DNA of 64,000 nucleotides from Sinorhizobium terangae (GCF_009601505.1 NZ_WITC01000121.1:62001-126000), one strand, 5' to 3'; counted from the first letter of the stretch, positions 17,538 to 26,710 are shown. Notes: generated by a model from the sequence alone, not told the origin. Program-made: numbers and translations.

Positions 17538-17560
17538 ATTGAAATTTCTGTTTCTTCAAT
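17538..17560. promoter_or_regulatory. ATTGAA-N11-TTCAAT palindrome upstream of cysG
   Basis: A perfect 6+6 inverted repeat with an 11-base spacer, 56 bases before the cysG start in the divergent cysG/deaminase region. The T-N11-A geometry is that of LysR-type regulator sites, such as CysB/Cbl-like sulfur regulators. No LysR gene is in the window; the role is inferred. Confidence 0.45.
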
Positions 17561-17615
17561 TGTTACCGGCTATGGGGGATATTCGCCGCAGCCTGTAGAA
17601 GGAGCCGTTCTCTCA

Positions 17616-19079
17616 GTGATGTCGCAGCAACTGTCCTATTTTCCGACATTTTTTAGCGTCGCGCAGAAGCGCGTGGCGGTGTTCGGCAATGGGGATGAGG
17701 CCTTCGCGAAGGTGCGGCTGCTCTTGAACACTGAAGCGCGCATCGCCGTTTACGCGGATGCGCCGGAGGCTGCCTTCGAGACATTCCTTGAGACAAACGG
17801 CATCGAGATCGTCCGAGAAACCTTTGCCGCGCATCAGGTTGAGGGCGCGGTCCTGGTGTTCGCGGCGACTGGCGATGCATCTGCCGACCGGGCTATCGTT
17901 GCCGCGGCGCGGGAGAGGAAAATCCCTGCGAATGCCGTCGATCAGCCGGACCATTGCGATTTCCTGACGCCGGCACTGGTCAATCGGGCTCCGGTCGCCG
18001 TGGCGATCGGAACCGAAGGGGCCGGACCCGTACTGGCGCAGATGATCCGCGCGCAGATCGACCAACTGCTTTCCCCGTCGCTCGGTCTGGTCGCGTCTTT
18101 GGCAGCGAGCTATCGCGATGCAGTCGAGCGACTTGTGCCGCGCGGTGTTGCGCGCCGCGTCTTCTGGCGGCGGTTCTTTTCGGGGCCGGTTGCTGACCAC
18201 GTGGCGCTTGGCGACGTCGCCTCGGCGCGCCGCGAGGCGTCGCGGCTGCTCGATGGCGCCGGTCGCGTCCCCGGGCACGTCTGGCTGGTTGGCGCCGGTC
18301 CGGGTGCCGAGGATTTGCTGACGCTTCGCGCGCAGCGTGTGATGATGGAAGCCGATGCGATCGTCTACGATGCGCTCGTGCCGCAGGCGATCGTCGACAT
18401 GGGGCGCCGCGACGCAGAGCGCCTTTCGGTCGGCAAGCGCAAGGGCTGCCACACCAAATCGCAGGACGAAATCAATCAGTTGCTGGTGAAGCTTGCCGGC
18501 GAGGGTAAGCGTGTCGTTCGGCTGAAATCCGGCGATCCGCTGATCTTCGGTCGAGCTGGCGAGGAGATGGCTGCCCTGCGGGAGGCCGGTATCAGCTATG
18601 AGATCGTCCCCGGCATCACCTCCGCATTTGCGGCAGCGGCAGACTTCGAACTGCCATTGACCTTGCGCGGCGTTGCGTCGTCGCTGGTATTCACCACCGG
18701 CCATGACCTTGCCGGCGATGTGCTGCCCGATTGGGCGCGGCTTGCCGTTTCGGGCGCGACGATTGCGGTTTATATGGGCCGCACCGTCGCCGCTTCGGTT
18801 GCCGCGAGGCTTATGAAAGCGGGCCTGCCCCAGGAGACCACAGTGGCCGTGGTCGAGAATGCCAGCCGTGCCGAACGGCGGCTGCTGCACGGGATTCTTC
18901 GCGACCTGCCTGACCTGGAGACGCGCACGGAACTCGACGGTCCGGTCATGGTGATCATTGGCGACGCGGTTGCGGGTGCCAATTTCGGCCGGTCTGAACC
19001 GCTTGCTGCCGGGCGGCGGCAGGGCAGCGAGGCCAAGGACGCTTCTGGCGCGAAACGCGCCGAACAGATTTCGAATTGA
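17616..19079 (+). CDS. cysG: siroheme synthase CysG
   Basis: A 487-residue multifunctional enzyme making siroheme from uroporphyrinogen III: the N-terminal part (about 1-210) is the precorrin-2 dehydrogenase/ferrochelatase with the NAD motif VAVFGNGDEA, and the C-terminal part (about 225-470) is the SAM-dependent methyltransferase, with LVGAGPGAEDLLTLRA, RLKSGDPLIFGRAGEE and PGITSAFAAAA. Siroheme is the prosthetic group of the sulfite reductase encoded two genes downstream. The start is GTG 17616 (AAGGAG at 17599-17604) or the adjacent ATG 17619. The last 20 or so residues are a non-conserved tail. Confidence 0.96.
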   Translation: MMSQQLSYFPTFFSVAQKRVAVFGNGDEAFAKVRLLLNTEARIAVYADAPEAAFETFLETNGIEIVRETFAAHQVEGAVLVFAATGDASADRAIVAAARERKIPANAVDQPDHCDFLTPALVNRAPVAVAIGTEGAGPVLAQMIRAQIDQLLSPSLGLVASLAASYRDAVERLVPRGVARRVFWRRFFSGPVADHVALGDVASARREASRLLDGAGRVPGHVWLVGAGPGAEDLLTLRAQRVMMEADAIVYDALVPQAIVDMGRRDAERLSVGKRKGCHTKSQDEINQLLVKLAGEGKRVVRLKSGDPLIFGRAGEEMAALREAGISYEIVPGITSAFAAAADFELPLTLRGVASSLVFTTGHDLAGDVLPDWARLAVSGATIAVYMGRTVAASVAARLMKAGLPQETTVAVVENASRAERRLLHGILRDLPDLETRTELDGPVMVIIGDAVAGANFGRSEPLAAGRRQGSEAKDASGAKRAEQISN

Positions 19080-19090
19080 GGACGACGCGA

Positions 19091-19405
19091 GTGGTGGACA
19101 AGGTCTTGACGGCAAACCGACTGGCGGATGGTATTTCCGTCTGGCTCGACGCCTCCGGCAATTGGGTGGAGTCGCTGCAGGATGCCTTCGTCGCCCGCCA
19201 TGCCGAGGCCGTCGCGGCGCTCGAAGCGACCGGTAAGCGCTCGTTCGACGAGAATAGCGTCGTGGACGTCAACGTTGTCGACGTCGAGGAAGTCGACGGC
19301 ACGCTTCGCCCGTTGCGCATGCGCGAGCGGATCCGCGCCGAGGGCCCGTCGATCGCCTATGCTCCGGGATATCATGGGCTTTCCGGCCCGAAATTTGCTG
19401 CCTGA
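19091..19405 (+). CDS. DUF2849 protein of the sulfite reductase cluster
   Basis: A 104-residue protein of no known biochemical function, recognised as DUF2849 by its context and by VLTANRLADGISVWLDASGNWVESL at the start and GPSIAYAPGYHGLSGPKFAA at the end. It has no membrane segment or cysteine. The start is GTG 19091, with GAGGAC at 19078-19083; an earlier in-frame ATG at 19076 overlaps the cysG stop. It lies 11 bases after cysG and 14 bases before cysI, and this order is conserved in many alphaproteobacteria, suggesting a helper role in sulfite reductase assembly or electron supply. Confidence 0.82.
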   Translation: MVDKVLTANRLADGISVWLDASGNWVESLQDAFVARHAEAVAALEATGKRSFDENSVVDVNVVDVEEVDGTLRPLRMRERIRAEGPSIAYAPGYHGLSGPKFAA

Positions 19406-19419
19406 GGACCTGAGACCCT

Positions 19420-21093
19420 ATGTACCGTTACGACGAATTCGATCACGCCTTCGTTTCTGCCCGTGTCGAGCAGTTCCGCGATCAGGTCCAGCGGCGGCTG
19501 TCCGGTGAACTGGCCGAGGATGCCTTCAAGCCTCTGCGCCTGATGAACGGCGTCTATCTGCAGTTGCATGCCTACATGCTCCGCGTCGCCATTCCCTATG
19601 GCACGCTGTCGAGCCGGCAGATGCGCATGCTCGCTCATATCGCCCGCAAATACGACCGGGGCTATGGCCATTTCACCACGCGCCAGAACATCCAGTATAA
19701 CTGGCCGCGTCTTTCCGACACGCCGGACATCCTCAACGAACTCGCAAGCGTCGAGATGCACGCTCTGCAGACCTCGGGCAACTGCATTCGCAACGTGACG
19801 GCGGATCATTTTTCCGGTGCGGCTGCCGATGAGATTGCCGATCCGCGGCCCTATGCAGAGATTCTCCGTCAGTGGTCGAGCGTCCACCCGGAATTCTCAT
19901 TCCTGCCGCGCAAGTTCAAGATCGCGGTAACTGGCGCCGAGCGCGACCGTGCGGCGATCCAGGTGCATGATATCGGCTTGCATCTGAAGAAGGACGAGAA
20001 TGGCAGGCTCGGCTTTGCCGTCTATGTCGGCGGCGGGCAGGGCAGAACTCCGCTGATCGCCAAGAAGATCCGTGACTTCCTGCCGGAAGAGGATCTGCTC
20101 TCCTACACGACGGCGATCATGCGCGTTTACAACCTCTATGGCCGCCGCGACAACAAGTACAAGGCGCGCATCAAGATTCTGGTGCATGAAACCGGTGCCG
20201 AGGAGCTTGCTCGCCAGGTGGAGGTCGAGTTCGCCAAGCTCAAGGACACGGAGCTGAAGCTGCCGGATGCCGACATCCAGGCGATTTCTGCCTATTTTGC
20301 GCCGGCAACCCTGCCGAACCGCGCCGAAGGCTGGGGCAATCTCGCCCGCTGGAAGAAAGCCGATCCGGAATTCGCGCGCTGGGTTCAGCAGAACGTGCAG
20401 CCGCACAAGCATCCGGACTATGGCATGGTGACCATTTCCCTGAAGCCGATCGGCGGTATTCCGGGCGATGCGAGCGACGCACAGATGGATGCGGTTGCGG
20501 ACATTGCCGAGGAATATGCCTTCGACGAGATCCGCGTCAGCCACGAGCAGAACCTGATTCTGCCGCATGTGGCGCTCGCCGACCTGGAGCCGGTCTACCG
20601 CGCTCTGGTCGCGGCAGGCCTCGCGACGGCCAATGCCGGGCTGATCACCGACATCATCGCCTGCCCGGGCCTGGACTATTGCGCACTCGCCAATGCGCGC
20701 TCGATCCCGGTCGCTCAAGAGATTTCGAACCGCTTCGGTTCGCCTGAGCGCCAGGCAGAAATCGGCGAGCTCAAGATCAAGATCTCCGGCTGCATCAATG
20801 CCTGCGGACACCATCACGTCGGCCATATCGGTCTTCTGGGCGTGGAGAAGAAAGGTGCGGAGCTCTACCAGATCACGCTTGGCGGGTCCGGAGACGAGAA
20901 CACGTCGATCGGTGAAATCATCGGCCGCGGTTTCGAGCCGGAAAAGGTGACCGATGCGGTCGAAACGATCGTCGACACCTATCTCGGCCTGCGCCGGGAC
21001 AAGACGGAGACCTTCCTGGAGGCTTATCGCCGGGTTGGACCGCAGCCGTTCAAGGATGCGCTCTATGGCGGCAGTGCTCAGGAAGCCGCTTGA
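19420..21093 (+). CDS. cysI: assimilatory sulfite (nitrite/sulfite) reductase CysI
   Basis: A 557-residue siroheme and [4Fe-4S] enzyme reducing sulfite to sulfide by six electrons. The cluster and siroheme ligands are present as CPGLDYC and, about 38 residues later, CINAC, within KIKISGCINACGHHHVGHIG. The two ferredoxin-like repeats begin with GVYLQLHAYMLRVAIPYG and HPDYGMVTISLKPIGGI, and TSGNCIRNVTAD is the siroheme-contact segment. Assimilatory nitrite reductases are close relatives, but the cysG/DUF2849/DUF934 context points to sulfite. It has no flavoprotein subunit here; ferredoxin via Fpr is a plausible donor. Confidence 0.93.
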   Translation: MYRYDEFDHAFVSARVEQFRDQVQRRLSGELAEDAFKPLRLMNGVYLQLHAYMLRVAIPYGTLSSRQMRMLAHIARKYDRGYGHFTTRQNIQYNWPRLSDTPDILNELASVEMHALQTSGNCIRNVTADHFSGAAADEIADPRPYAEILRQWSSVHPEFSFLPRKFKIAVTGAERDRAAIQVHDIGLHLKKDENGRLGFAVYVGGGQGRTPLIAKKIRDFLPEEDLLSYTTAIMRVYNLYGRRDNKYKARIKILVHETGAEELARQVEVEFAKLKDTELKLPDADIQAISAYFAPATLPNRAEGWGNLARWKKADPEFARWVQQNVQPHKHPDYGMVTISLKPIGGIPGDASDAQMDAVADIAEEYAFDEIRVSHEQNLILPHVALADLEPVYRALVAAGLATANAGLITDIIACPGLDYCALANARSIPVAQEISNRFGSPERQAEIGELKIKISGCINACGHHHVGHIGLLGVEKKGAELYQITLGGSGDENTSIGEIIGRGFEPEKVTDAVETIVDTYLGLRRDKTETFLEAYRRVGPQPFKDALYGGSAQEAA

Positions 21094-21108
21094 GGCAGGG
21101 ACGAGAAC

Positions 21109-21609
21109 ATGACGAAGATTTGGAAAGAAACGGGCTTTGTGAACGATGACCCCTGGGTCGTCGAGACGGAAGAAAACAAAGCCGGGTCGAACGAAAAGGC
21201 GATACTTGGCCTGGACGCCTTCATCGACGCGGTCTCCGCCGGCGATGCACGCGAGCTGGGCGTACTGATCGCGCCCGCCAACGACGTCACGCGGCTGGCG
21301 CCTTACCTCGACCGAATCGCGCTTGTTGCCGTGGCGTTTCCAGCTTTCAATGACGGTCGCGCCTTCAGCCATGCGTCGCGGCTTCGTTCGCAGCTTGGCT
21401 TTGAAGGGGAAGTCCGGGCGGTTGGAGACGTACTGATCGACCAGATCCCGCTGATGCTGCGTTGTGGTATCGACAGTTTCGCGGTGACGAATGCGACGGC
21501 GATCAAGCGGCTCTCGGAAGGGCGCTTGCCCGGCATCACCAATCACTATCAGCCGACTGCCAGGCCGTCTTCGGACGCCAAATCCTACAGTTGGCGGCGC
21601 GTTTCTTAA
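21109..21609 (+). CDS. DUF934 protein of the sulfite reductase cluster
   Basis: A 166-residue protein of the DUF934 family, regularly found directly after cysI in proteobacteria. Visible landmarks are GVLIAPANDVTRLAPYLDRIALVAVAFPAFNDGRAFSHASRLRSQLGFEGEVRAVGDVLIDQ and FAVTNATAIKRL. No catalytic motif, membrane segment or cofactor site can be assigned. It starts 15 bases after cysI with AGGGACGAGAAC upstream and is certainly in the same operon. The constant association suggests that it helps sulfite reductase fold, acquire siroheme or receive electrons; this is inference. Confidence 0.85.
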   Translation: MTKIWKETGFVNDDPWVVETEENKAGSNEKAILGLDAFIDAVSAGDARELGVLIAPANDVTRLAPYLDRIALVAVAFPAFNDGRAFSHASRLRSQLGFEGEVRAVGDVLIDQIPLMLRCGIDSFAVTNATAIKRLSEGRLPGITNHYQPTARPSSDAKSYSWRRVS

Positions 21610-21658
21610 AAAATGTACCCCGCGACAGTGTGAAGCAAGCCGAAATCCTCGAAAGCGA

Positions 21659-21664
21659 CTATAT
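21659..21664 (+). promoter_or_regulatory. Candidate -10 box CTATAT upstream of fpr
   Basis: CTATAT matches the usual rhizobial -10 sequence and lies 90 bases before the fpr start, in a 144-base gap. No good -35 box is visible, so this is only a pointer to a separate fpr promoter. Confidence 0.3.
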
Positions 21665-21753
21665 TTGGAAGGGATTTCCTTTCAATCGAGTGCGGGTTGG
21701 AATATCCGCTCATACTTGATAGACAGGGTCATCATTACAGGACTGTAGCCACG

Positions 21754-22566
21754 ATGAATGCTCCGGCAAAAACGGAAGATTTCGCGATCCAGGCACCAGC
21801 AGGTGTCTTTGTCGAGACGGTCACGAGTGTTGCGCATTACACGGACCGGCTCTTCCGCTTCCGTATGACGCGTCCGCAGGAGTTCCGTTTCCGCTCCGGC
21901 GAGTTCGCGATGATCGGCCTCATGGTTGGTGACAAGCCCATCTATCGCGCCTATTCGATTGCGAGCCCGGCATGGGACGAGGAACTCGAGTTCTTCTCGA
22001 TCAAGGTTCCGGACGGCCCACTGACGTCGCATCTGCAGAAGATCAGACCGGGCGACCAGGTCCTCATGCGCAAGAAGCCGACCGGCACGCTGGTGCTTGA
22101 CGCGCTGGTGCCGGGTCGCAGGCTTTACATGTTCTCGACGGGCACCGGGATCGCCCCCTTCGCGAGCCTTATCCGCGATCCGGAGACTTACGAGAAATTC
22201 GAGGAAGTCATTCTTACGCACACCTGCCGTGACGTCGCCGAGTTGAAATATGGCTTCGACCTCGTGGACGAGATCCGCAATCATGAGTTCCTGAACGAGA
22301 TTGTCGGCGACAAGCTTCGCCACTATGCGACGGTGACGCGCGAGGACTATCCGTTCAAGGGGCGGATCACGGACCTGATGACCAACGGCAAGTTCTTCGC
22401 GGATCTGGGCTTGCCGCCGCTTGATCCAGCGATCGACCGCGGCATGATCTGCGGTTCCACGGCAATGCTGAAGGACACCAAGGAAATTCTGGAAGCTGCC
22501 GGGTTGACGGAAGGCGCGAACAACAAACCCGCCGAATTCGTCATCGAGCGCGCGTTCGTCGGCTGA
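21754..22566 (+). CDS. fpr: ferredoxin-NADP+ reductase Fpr
   Basis: A 270-residue FAD enzyme exchanging electrons between NADPH and ferredoxin or flavodoxin. The FAD site is PIYRAYSIASPAWDEELEFFSIKV (RxYS motif), the NADP pyrophosphate site is FSTGTGIAPFASLI, and ICGSTAMLKD followed by the C-terminal VIERAFVG completes the bacterial FPR pattern. The ATG at 21754 is used; an in-frame ATG at 21697 adds 19 atypical residues. It lies 144 bases after the DUF934 gene and may have its own promoter, but the neighbourhood makes it a reasonable electron source for CysI. Confidence 0.95.
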   Translation: MNAPAKTEDFAIQAPAGVFVETVTSVAHYTDRLFRFRMTRPQEFRFRSGEFAMIGLMVGDKPIYRAYSIASPAWDEELEFFSIKVPDGPLTSHLQKIRPGDQVLMRKKPTGTLVLDALVPGRRLYMFSTGTGIAPFASLIRDPETYEKFEEVILTHTCRDVAELKYGFDLVDEIRNHEFLNEIVGDKLRHYATVTREDYPFKGRITDLMTNGKFFADLGLPPLDPAIDRGMICGSTAMLKDTKEILEAAGLTEGANNKPAEFVIERAFVG

Positions 22567-22599
22567 CATCTCCGCGGCCGAAATATCGTGAATCAACAA

Positions 22600-22630
22600 A
22601 GAGGCGTGTCCCCGGGATGCGTCTCTTTTC
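22600..22630 (+). terminator. Terminator after fpr
   Basis: AGAGGCG (22600-22606) pairs with CGTCTCT (22620-22626, one G-T pair) around an inner TCCC/GGGA stem and is followed by TTTTCGTTTG. It lies 34 bases after fpr and separates it from the convergent regulator gene. Confidence 0.7.
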
Positions 22631-22704
22631 GTTTGTGTCCGCGGAGCGCGCCCGTGGGAGCGACGTGCTCAGCAACTTTCTGTTACGAGAATGCAGGGAT
22701 GACC

Positions 22705-23328
22705 TCAAGCCGTCGCCAGATAATCCATCAGCCCGGACATGGCATTGGCGGCGCCGTCGCCGTCTGCCGCCTGGATCGCGCGCATCACCCTGACATGGCG
22801 CTCCACCGATCCCTTCATCTTTTCCGGCGCGGCTGACGCAACCCATAAGCGGCGCGCGTGGGTCTGCAACGGCGCGAGCGCCGCCGTCAGAAACCTGTTC
22901 GGACAGGCGTCCTCCATGATCTCGTCGAACATCTTGTCGGCGACGAGAAAACCCTCCATGTCGCCCCGGTCCGAACACGTTGTCATCGTCTGCTCGCAGC
23001 CGTTGATCGCCTGCCGGATTTCAGGGGACGCGTTCTGCGCCACAAGCGCGGCTGCCAGCGGTTCCAGCCTTTGCCGCGTCTGCATCACATGAGCACGATC
23101 CTCGGGCCGGATCGTGGTGATCTGCAGTCCCACCCGCGCACGAATGTCGATCAGCCCCTGCCAGGCAAGTTTCTGGATCGCTTCTCGGACGGGAGTGCGG
23201 CCGTGCTCGGCAAGTTCGATGAGTTGACGCTCGGTAACCAGCGACCCAGGCTTGAGCTTCAATGTGACGATGAGGCGTTCGAGTGCGAGATAGGCGAGGT
23301 GGGCCTGGGATTGGACTGGCATGAGCAT
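22705..23328 (-). CDS. GntR family regulator, FadR (FCD) subfamily
   Basis: A 207-residue repressor. The N-terminal winged helix-turn-helix has the GntR signature LKPGSLVTERQLIELAEHGRTPVREAIQKLAWQGLIDIRARVGLQI, and the C-terminal FCD ligand domain is all-helical, with a metal-binding pattern including D109 (FDEIMED region) and later histidines (LQTHARR, VERHVRVM). The ligand cannot be predicted; FCD regulators often sense organic acids. Palindromic TGATATATCA sites lie just upstream of its start, pointing to self-control. No obviously linked metabolic operon: fpr is convergent and aapP ends 240 bases away in the same direction. Confidence 0.88.
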   Translation of the reverse strand: MLMPVQSQAHLAYLALERLIVTLKLKPGSLVTERQLIELAEHGRTPVREAIQKLAWQGLIDIRARVGLQITTIRPEDRAHVMQTRQRLEPLAAALVAQNASPEIRQAINGCEQTMTTCSDRGDMEGFLVADKMFDEIMEDACPNRFLTAALAPLQTHARRLWVASAAPEKMKGSVERHVRVMRAIQAADGDGAANAMSGLMDYLATA

Positions 23329-23336
23329 CCCGCTGG

Positions 23337-23352
23337 TTCTGATATATCAGAA
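23337..23352. promoter_or_regulatory. 16-bp palindromic operator of the GntR-type gene
   Basis: TTCTGATATATCAGAA is a perfect 16-bp palindrome 9 bases upstream of the regulator start, in its leader. GATATATCAG recurs at 23387-23396, 46 bases away. Palindromes of this length immediately before a FadR-type gene are normally its own operator. Confidence 0.7.
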
Positions 23353-23386
23353 ATTGGCACAGATTCAGAATCGTCGCAAGCAAGAC

Positions 23387-23402
23387 GATATATCAGCGTC
23401 AA
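23387..23402 (-). promoter_or_regulatory. Second GATATATC operator with overlapping -35 box
   Basis: GATATATC (23387-23394) repeats the core of the first operator. On the minus strand TTGACG (23402-23397) would be the -35 box of the regulator gene, so the operator falls just inside the promoter spacer. The -10 box is not convincing. Confidence 0.5.
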
Positions 23403-23511
23403 GGGTCAATTCGCCGGCCGAGAGCAGTTGCTGCCGCGGGCGGCCTGCCGGTACGCCGCACCCTTCCCGGACCTCACGCCAACTCACAAGGGCCGTGCGG
23501 CGACGGTGAAA

Positions 23512-23541
23512 GGGAACGGCCCGCCAGTTGCTGGCGGGCCG
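23512..23541 (-). terminator. Terminator of the aap operon
   Basis: CGGCCCGCCAG (23517-23527), a 3-base loop and its exact complement (23531-23541) form an 11-bp stem 27 bases after the aapP stop. On the minus strand it is followed by TTCCCTTTC, a weak T-rich tail. Confidence 0.7.
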
Positions 23542-23567
23542 TGATCGTTCGACTCACATTATCGATA

Positions 23568-24344
23568 TCAGTGCAGGATCTGGCTGAGGAACAGCTTGGT
23601 GCGCTCGTGCTGCGGATGGTCGAAGAATTCGGCCGGCGAATTCTGTTCGACGATCTGGCCCTGATCCATGAAGATCACCCGGTTGGCGACCTGGCGGGCA
23701 AAGCCCATTTCGTGGGTTACGCACAGCATGGTCATGCCTTCCTCGGCGAGGCCGACCATGGTGTCCAGCACTTCCTTGATCATTTCCGGGTCAAGTGCCG
23801 ATGTCGGCTCATCGAAGAGCATGATCTTCGGATTCATGCAGAGCGAGCGGGCAATCGCGACGCGCTGTTGCTGGCCGCCCGAGAGCTGACCCGGATACTT
23901 GTGTGCCTGCTCGGGGATCTTGACGCGCCTGAGGAAATGCATCGCGATTTCCTCAGCCTGCTTCTTCGGCATCTTGCGGACCCAGATCGGCGCGAGCGTG
24001 CAATTTTCCAGGATCGTCAGGTGCGGGAAAAGGTTGAAGTGCTGAAAGACCATGCCGACTTCGCGTCGGACTTCGTCGATCTTCTTCAGGTCGTTGGTGA
24101 GTTCGATGCCGTCGACGACGATCTTGCCCTTCTGGTGCTCCTCGAGGCGGTTGATGCAGCGAATCATCGTCGACTTGCCGGAGCCCGACGGGCCGGCGAT
24201 GACGATGCGCTCGCCGCGCATGACCTTAAGGTTGATGTCGCGCAGCACGTGGAAATCACCGTACCACTTGTTCATGTTGGTGATTTCGATCGCGACATCC
24301 GTCGTCGAGACGGTCATCTTCGATGCGGTGGCGGTGTTTGCCAT
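23568..24344 (-). CDS. aapP: general L-amino-acid ABC transporter ATPase AapP
   Basis: A 258-residue ABC ATPase that powers the Aap uptake system. All motifs are intact: Walker [11 protein letters not shown]-loop [12 protein letters not shown], signature [15 protein letters not shown], Walker [15 protein letters not shown] and the switch histidine in [16 protein letters not shown] 24344 (MANTATAS) follows AAAAAGGGGAAAC; in-frame upstream ATG at 24446 overlaps aapM and is unlikely. The gene is 13 bases after aapM and last in the aapJQMP operon. Rhizobial Aap takes up many L-amino acids and is needed for symbiosis in legumes. Confidence 0.96.
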   Translation of the reverse strand: MANTATASKMTVSTTDVAIEITNMNKWYGDFHVLRDINLKVMRGERIVIAGPSGSGKSTMIRCINRLEEHQKGKIVVDGIELTNDLKKIDEVRREVGMVFQHFNLFPHLTILENCTLAPIWVRKMPKKQAEEIAMHFLRRVKIPEQAHKYPGQLSGGQQQRVAIARSLCMNPKIMLFDEPTSALDPEMIKEVLDTMVGLAEEGMTMLCVTHEMGFARQVANRVIFMDQGQIVEQNSPAEFFDHPQHERTKLFLSQILH

Positions 24345-24357
24345 ATGTTTCCCCTTT

Positions 24358-25512
24358 TTATCTTTGGCTTCTGTCGAGCACGCGTTCCATGAAGCCTGAA
24401 TAGCGCGACATGCCGAAGCAGAAAAGCCAGAATACGAATCCCGCAAAAATCAGGCCGCTCACCGGTGTAACCGCGGAAGCCCAGTTCGTATCGCTAAAAT
24501 TCAGGCGGACGATACCCAGTAGATCAAACATGCCGATGATCGAGACAAGCGACGTGTCCTTGAACAAGCCGATGAAGGTGTTGACGATCCCCGGAATCAC
24601 CAGCTTCAGCGCCTGGGGCAGGATGATAAGGTTCATCTTCTGCCAGAAGCTGAGGCCAAGCGAATCGGCGCCTTCGTACTGTCCCTTCGGAATGGCCTGC
24701 AATCCGCCCCGCACGACTTCTGCCATGTAGGCGGAAGCGAAAAGCGACACGCCGATCAAGGCCCGCAGGAATTTGTCGAAGGTGACACCTTGCGGCAGGA
24801 ACAGCGGCAGCATCACGCTTGCCATGAACAGCACCGTGATAAGCGGAACGCCGCGGACCACCTCGATGAAGACGGTGCAGAGCATCTTGATCACCGGCAT
24901 GTCCGATCGTCGCCCGAGCGCCAGCAGAATGCCGAGCGGCAGTGAGACAGCGATCCCGACGAAAGACAGGGTGAGGGTGACCAGGAGGCCGCCCCAGAGT
25001 GGCGTCTCCACATAGATGAGGCCGAACCAGCCGCCCGGCAACAGGACCATCGCGATGATCGGCAGAACGACCAATAGCAGGACGGCGTTCAACCCCTTGT
25101 ACGGCATCTTCGGCATCAACATCGGCACGAGGAAGAGCACGAACAGGATGCCGACGAGTGCGGGGCGCCAACGTTCGTCCATTGGATAGCGCCCGAAGAG
25201 AAATTGGCTGAATTTCGCATTGACGAACGCCCAGCAGGCGCCGCTCCACCCGTCCGGCTGGGAGCCGCCTTGTGTGACCGTCGCGCAGACGCCACGGCCG
25301 CCGCCTGTCCAGGCGGCGTCGATGAAGAGCCACTGTATCGCAGGCGGCACCAGCCATGCCAACACCAAGAGGCTGATGATGGTGAGGGCAGTGTCCTTCG
25401 GCGTGGCAAAAAGATTCTTCCTGAGCCAGAAGACAATGCCGCTTTCCAACACCGGAGCCGGTGAGGCTTCGACCATCGACGCGCGAACGAAACTTGCTTC
25501 GTGTGTGGTCAT
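24358..25512 (-). CDS. aapM: general L-amino-acid ABC transporter permease AapM
   Basis: A 384-residue inner-membrane permease of the His/Glu/Gln (HAAT) class. The N-terminal third has its own hydrophobic segments ([21 protein letters not shown] and others), and the C-terminal part carries the permease contact loop [39 protein letters not shown], the EAA motif docking the ATPase. The [15 protein letters not shown] block is standard for the family. It pairs with AapQ; the two genes are 4 bases apart. Confidence 0.95.
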   Translation of the reverse strand: MTTHEASFVRASMVEASPAPVLESGIVFWLRKNLFATPKDTALTIISLLVLAWLVPPAIQWLFIDAAWTGGGRGVCATVTQGGSQPDGWSGACWAFVNAKFSQFLFGRYPMDERWRPALVGILFVLFLVPMLMPKMPYKGLNAVLLLVVLPIIAMVLLPGGWFGLIYVETPLWGGLLVTLTLSFVGIAVSLPLGILLALGRRSDMPVIKMLCTVFIEVVRGVPLITVLFMASVMLPLFLPQGVTFDKFLRALIGVSLFASAYMAEVVRGGLQAIPKGQYEGADSLGLSFWQKMNLIILPQALKLVIPGIVNTFIGLFKDTSLVSIIGMFDLLGIVRLNFSDTNWASAVTPVSGLIFAGFVFWLFCFGMSRYSGFMERVLDRSQR

Positions 25513-25516
25513 CGTC

Positions 25517-26710
25517 TCACCTTTCCACCAGTGCCATGCGGGCGTTGTACCAGTTCATGAACAGCGAGGTCGCAAGGCTGAGGGTGAGATAGACGATGAG
25601 CCAGATGCTGACCACTTCGATCGCCTGCCCGGTCTGGTTAAGGATGGTCCCGCCGACAGCGACGAGGTCGGCGTAGCCGACGGCAATTGCCAGAGACGAG
25701 TTCTTGGTGAGGTTGAGATATTGGCTCGTCAGCGGTGGAATGATGATTCGCATCGCCTGTGGCACGACGACCAGTCGCGTGGTCAGTCGCGGGCGGATAC
25801 CAAGCGCGTGGGCCGCTTCGGTCTGCCCTTTTGAAATCCCGCGGATACCTGCGCGGACGATCTCCGCGATGAAGGCCGCCGTGTAGAAGGAAAGCGCGAG
25901 GTAGAGCGACATGAACTCGGGTCCCACGACCGAACCGCCCGTAAGGTTGAACTTGCCGGCAATCGGGAGGTCGAAGGTGATCGGTGCGCCCGTAGCGAGG
26001 AATGTGATCAGCGGCAGGCCTATGACCAACCCGAGCACCGTCCACAGCACCGGAAAGCGCTGGCCGGTCGCCGCCTGTCGCTGGTTGGCATAACGCGCGA
26101 CGAGAAAGCTCGCGGCAACGGCAATAAGGAACGCGAGGATCGTATACTCAGCCCCTTCTCCGAGGACGGGCCTCGGGAAGGCCACGCCGCGATTGCTGAC
26201 AAAAACGTTCAAGGGCAGGGCAAGCGCCTCTCGTGCCTGCGGCAACACTGCCAGAACGCCGCTGTACCAGAAGAAAATGACGAGCAGAGGAGGGATGTTG
26301 CGGAACACCTCGACATAGGCCAGCGACAATTTGGCGATGATCCAGTTGTGCGAGAGCCGCCCGATGCCGACGACGAAGCCGATGATCGTCGCGGTGATGA
26401 TGCCGATGATCGCGACGAGCAGCGTATTGACGAAGCCGACGACAAGCGCACGGCCATAGGTCGAATCGCTGGTGAACGCGATAAGCGATTGCCCGACGTC
26501 GAAGCCTGCGCGGCTTCTCACGAAGCCATATCCCGATGCGATATTCGCGCGCCTAAGGTTCTCAATCGTGTTGTCGACGATCCAATAGATGAAGACCGCG
26601 AGGATGATGATGGTGACTGCCTGATAGAATATGCCGCGCACCTGGGGGTCGTTGATGATCGATCCCGAGGACTTGCTCTTTTCAGGCGCATTCGTGACGC
26701 CAATGGCCAT
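25517..26710 (-). CDS. aapQ: general L-amino-acid ABC transporter permease AapQ
   Basis: A 397-residue permease, second of the AapQ/AapM pair. It shows a membrane segment near residues 28-48, an extended periplasmic loop with [18 protein letters not shown], the [18 protein letters not shown] block and the EAA loop [42 protein letters not shown] 26710 follows AAAGAGG. It is separated from aapJ by 144 bases holding a strong hairpin and a repeat element, which probably lower expression relative to the binding protein. Confidence 0.95.
   Translation of the reverse strand: MAIGVTNAPEKSKSSGSIINDPQVRGIFYQAVTIIILAVFIYWIVDNTIENLRRANIASGYGFVRSRAGFDVGQSLIAFTSDSTYGRALVVGFVNTLLVAIIGIITATIIGFVVGIGRLSHNWIIAKLSLAYVEVFRNIPPLLVIFFWYSGVLAVLPQAREALALPLNVFVSNRGVAFPRPVLGEGAEYTILAFLIAVAASFLVARYANQRQAATGQRFPVLWTVLGLVIGLPLITFLATGAPITFDLPIAGKFNLTGGSVVGPEFMSLYLALSFYTAAFIAEIVRAGIRGISKGQTEAAHALGIRPRLTTRLVVVPQAMRIIIPPLTSQYLNLTKNSSLAIAVGYADLVAVGGTILNQTGQAIEVVSIWLIVYLTLSLATSLFMNWYNARMALVER

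Noticed and set aside
17616-22566. Sulfur operon as recently acquired DNA
   Set aside because: Base composition, codon choice and gene order match the surroundings, and no repeat, integrase or tRNA flanks it.
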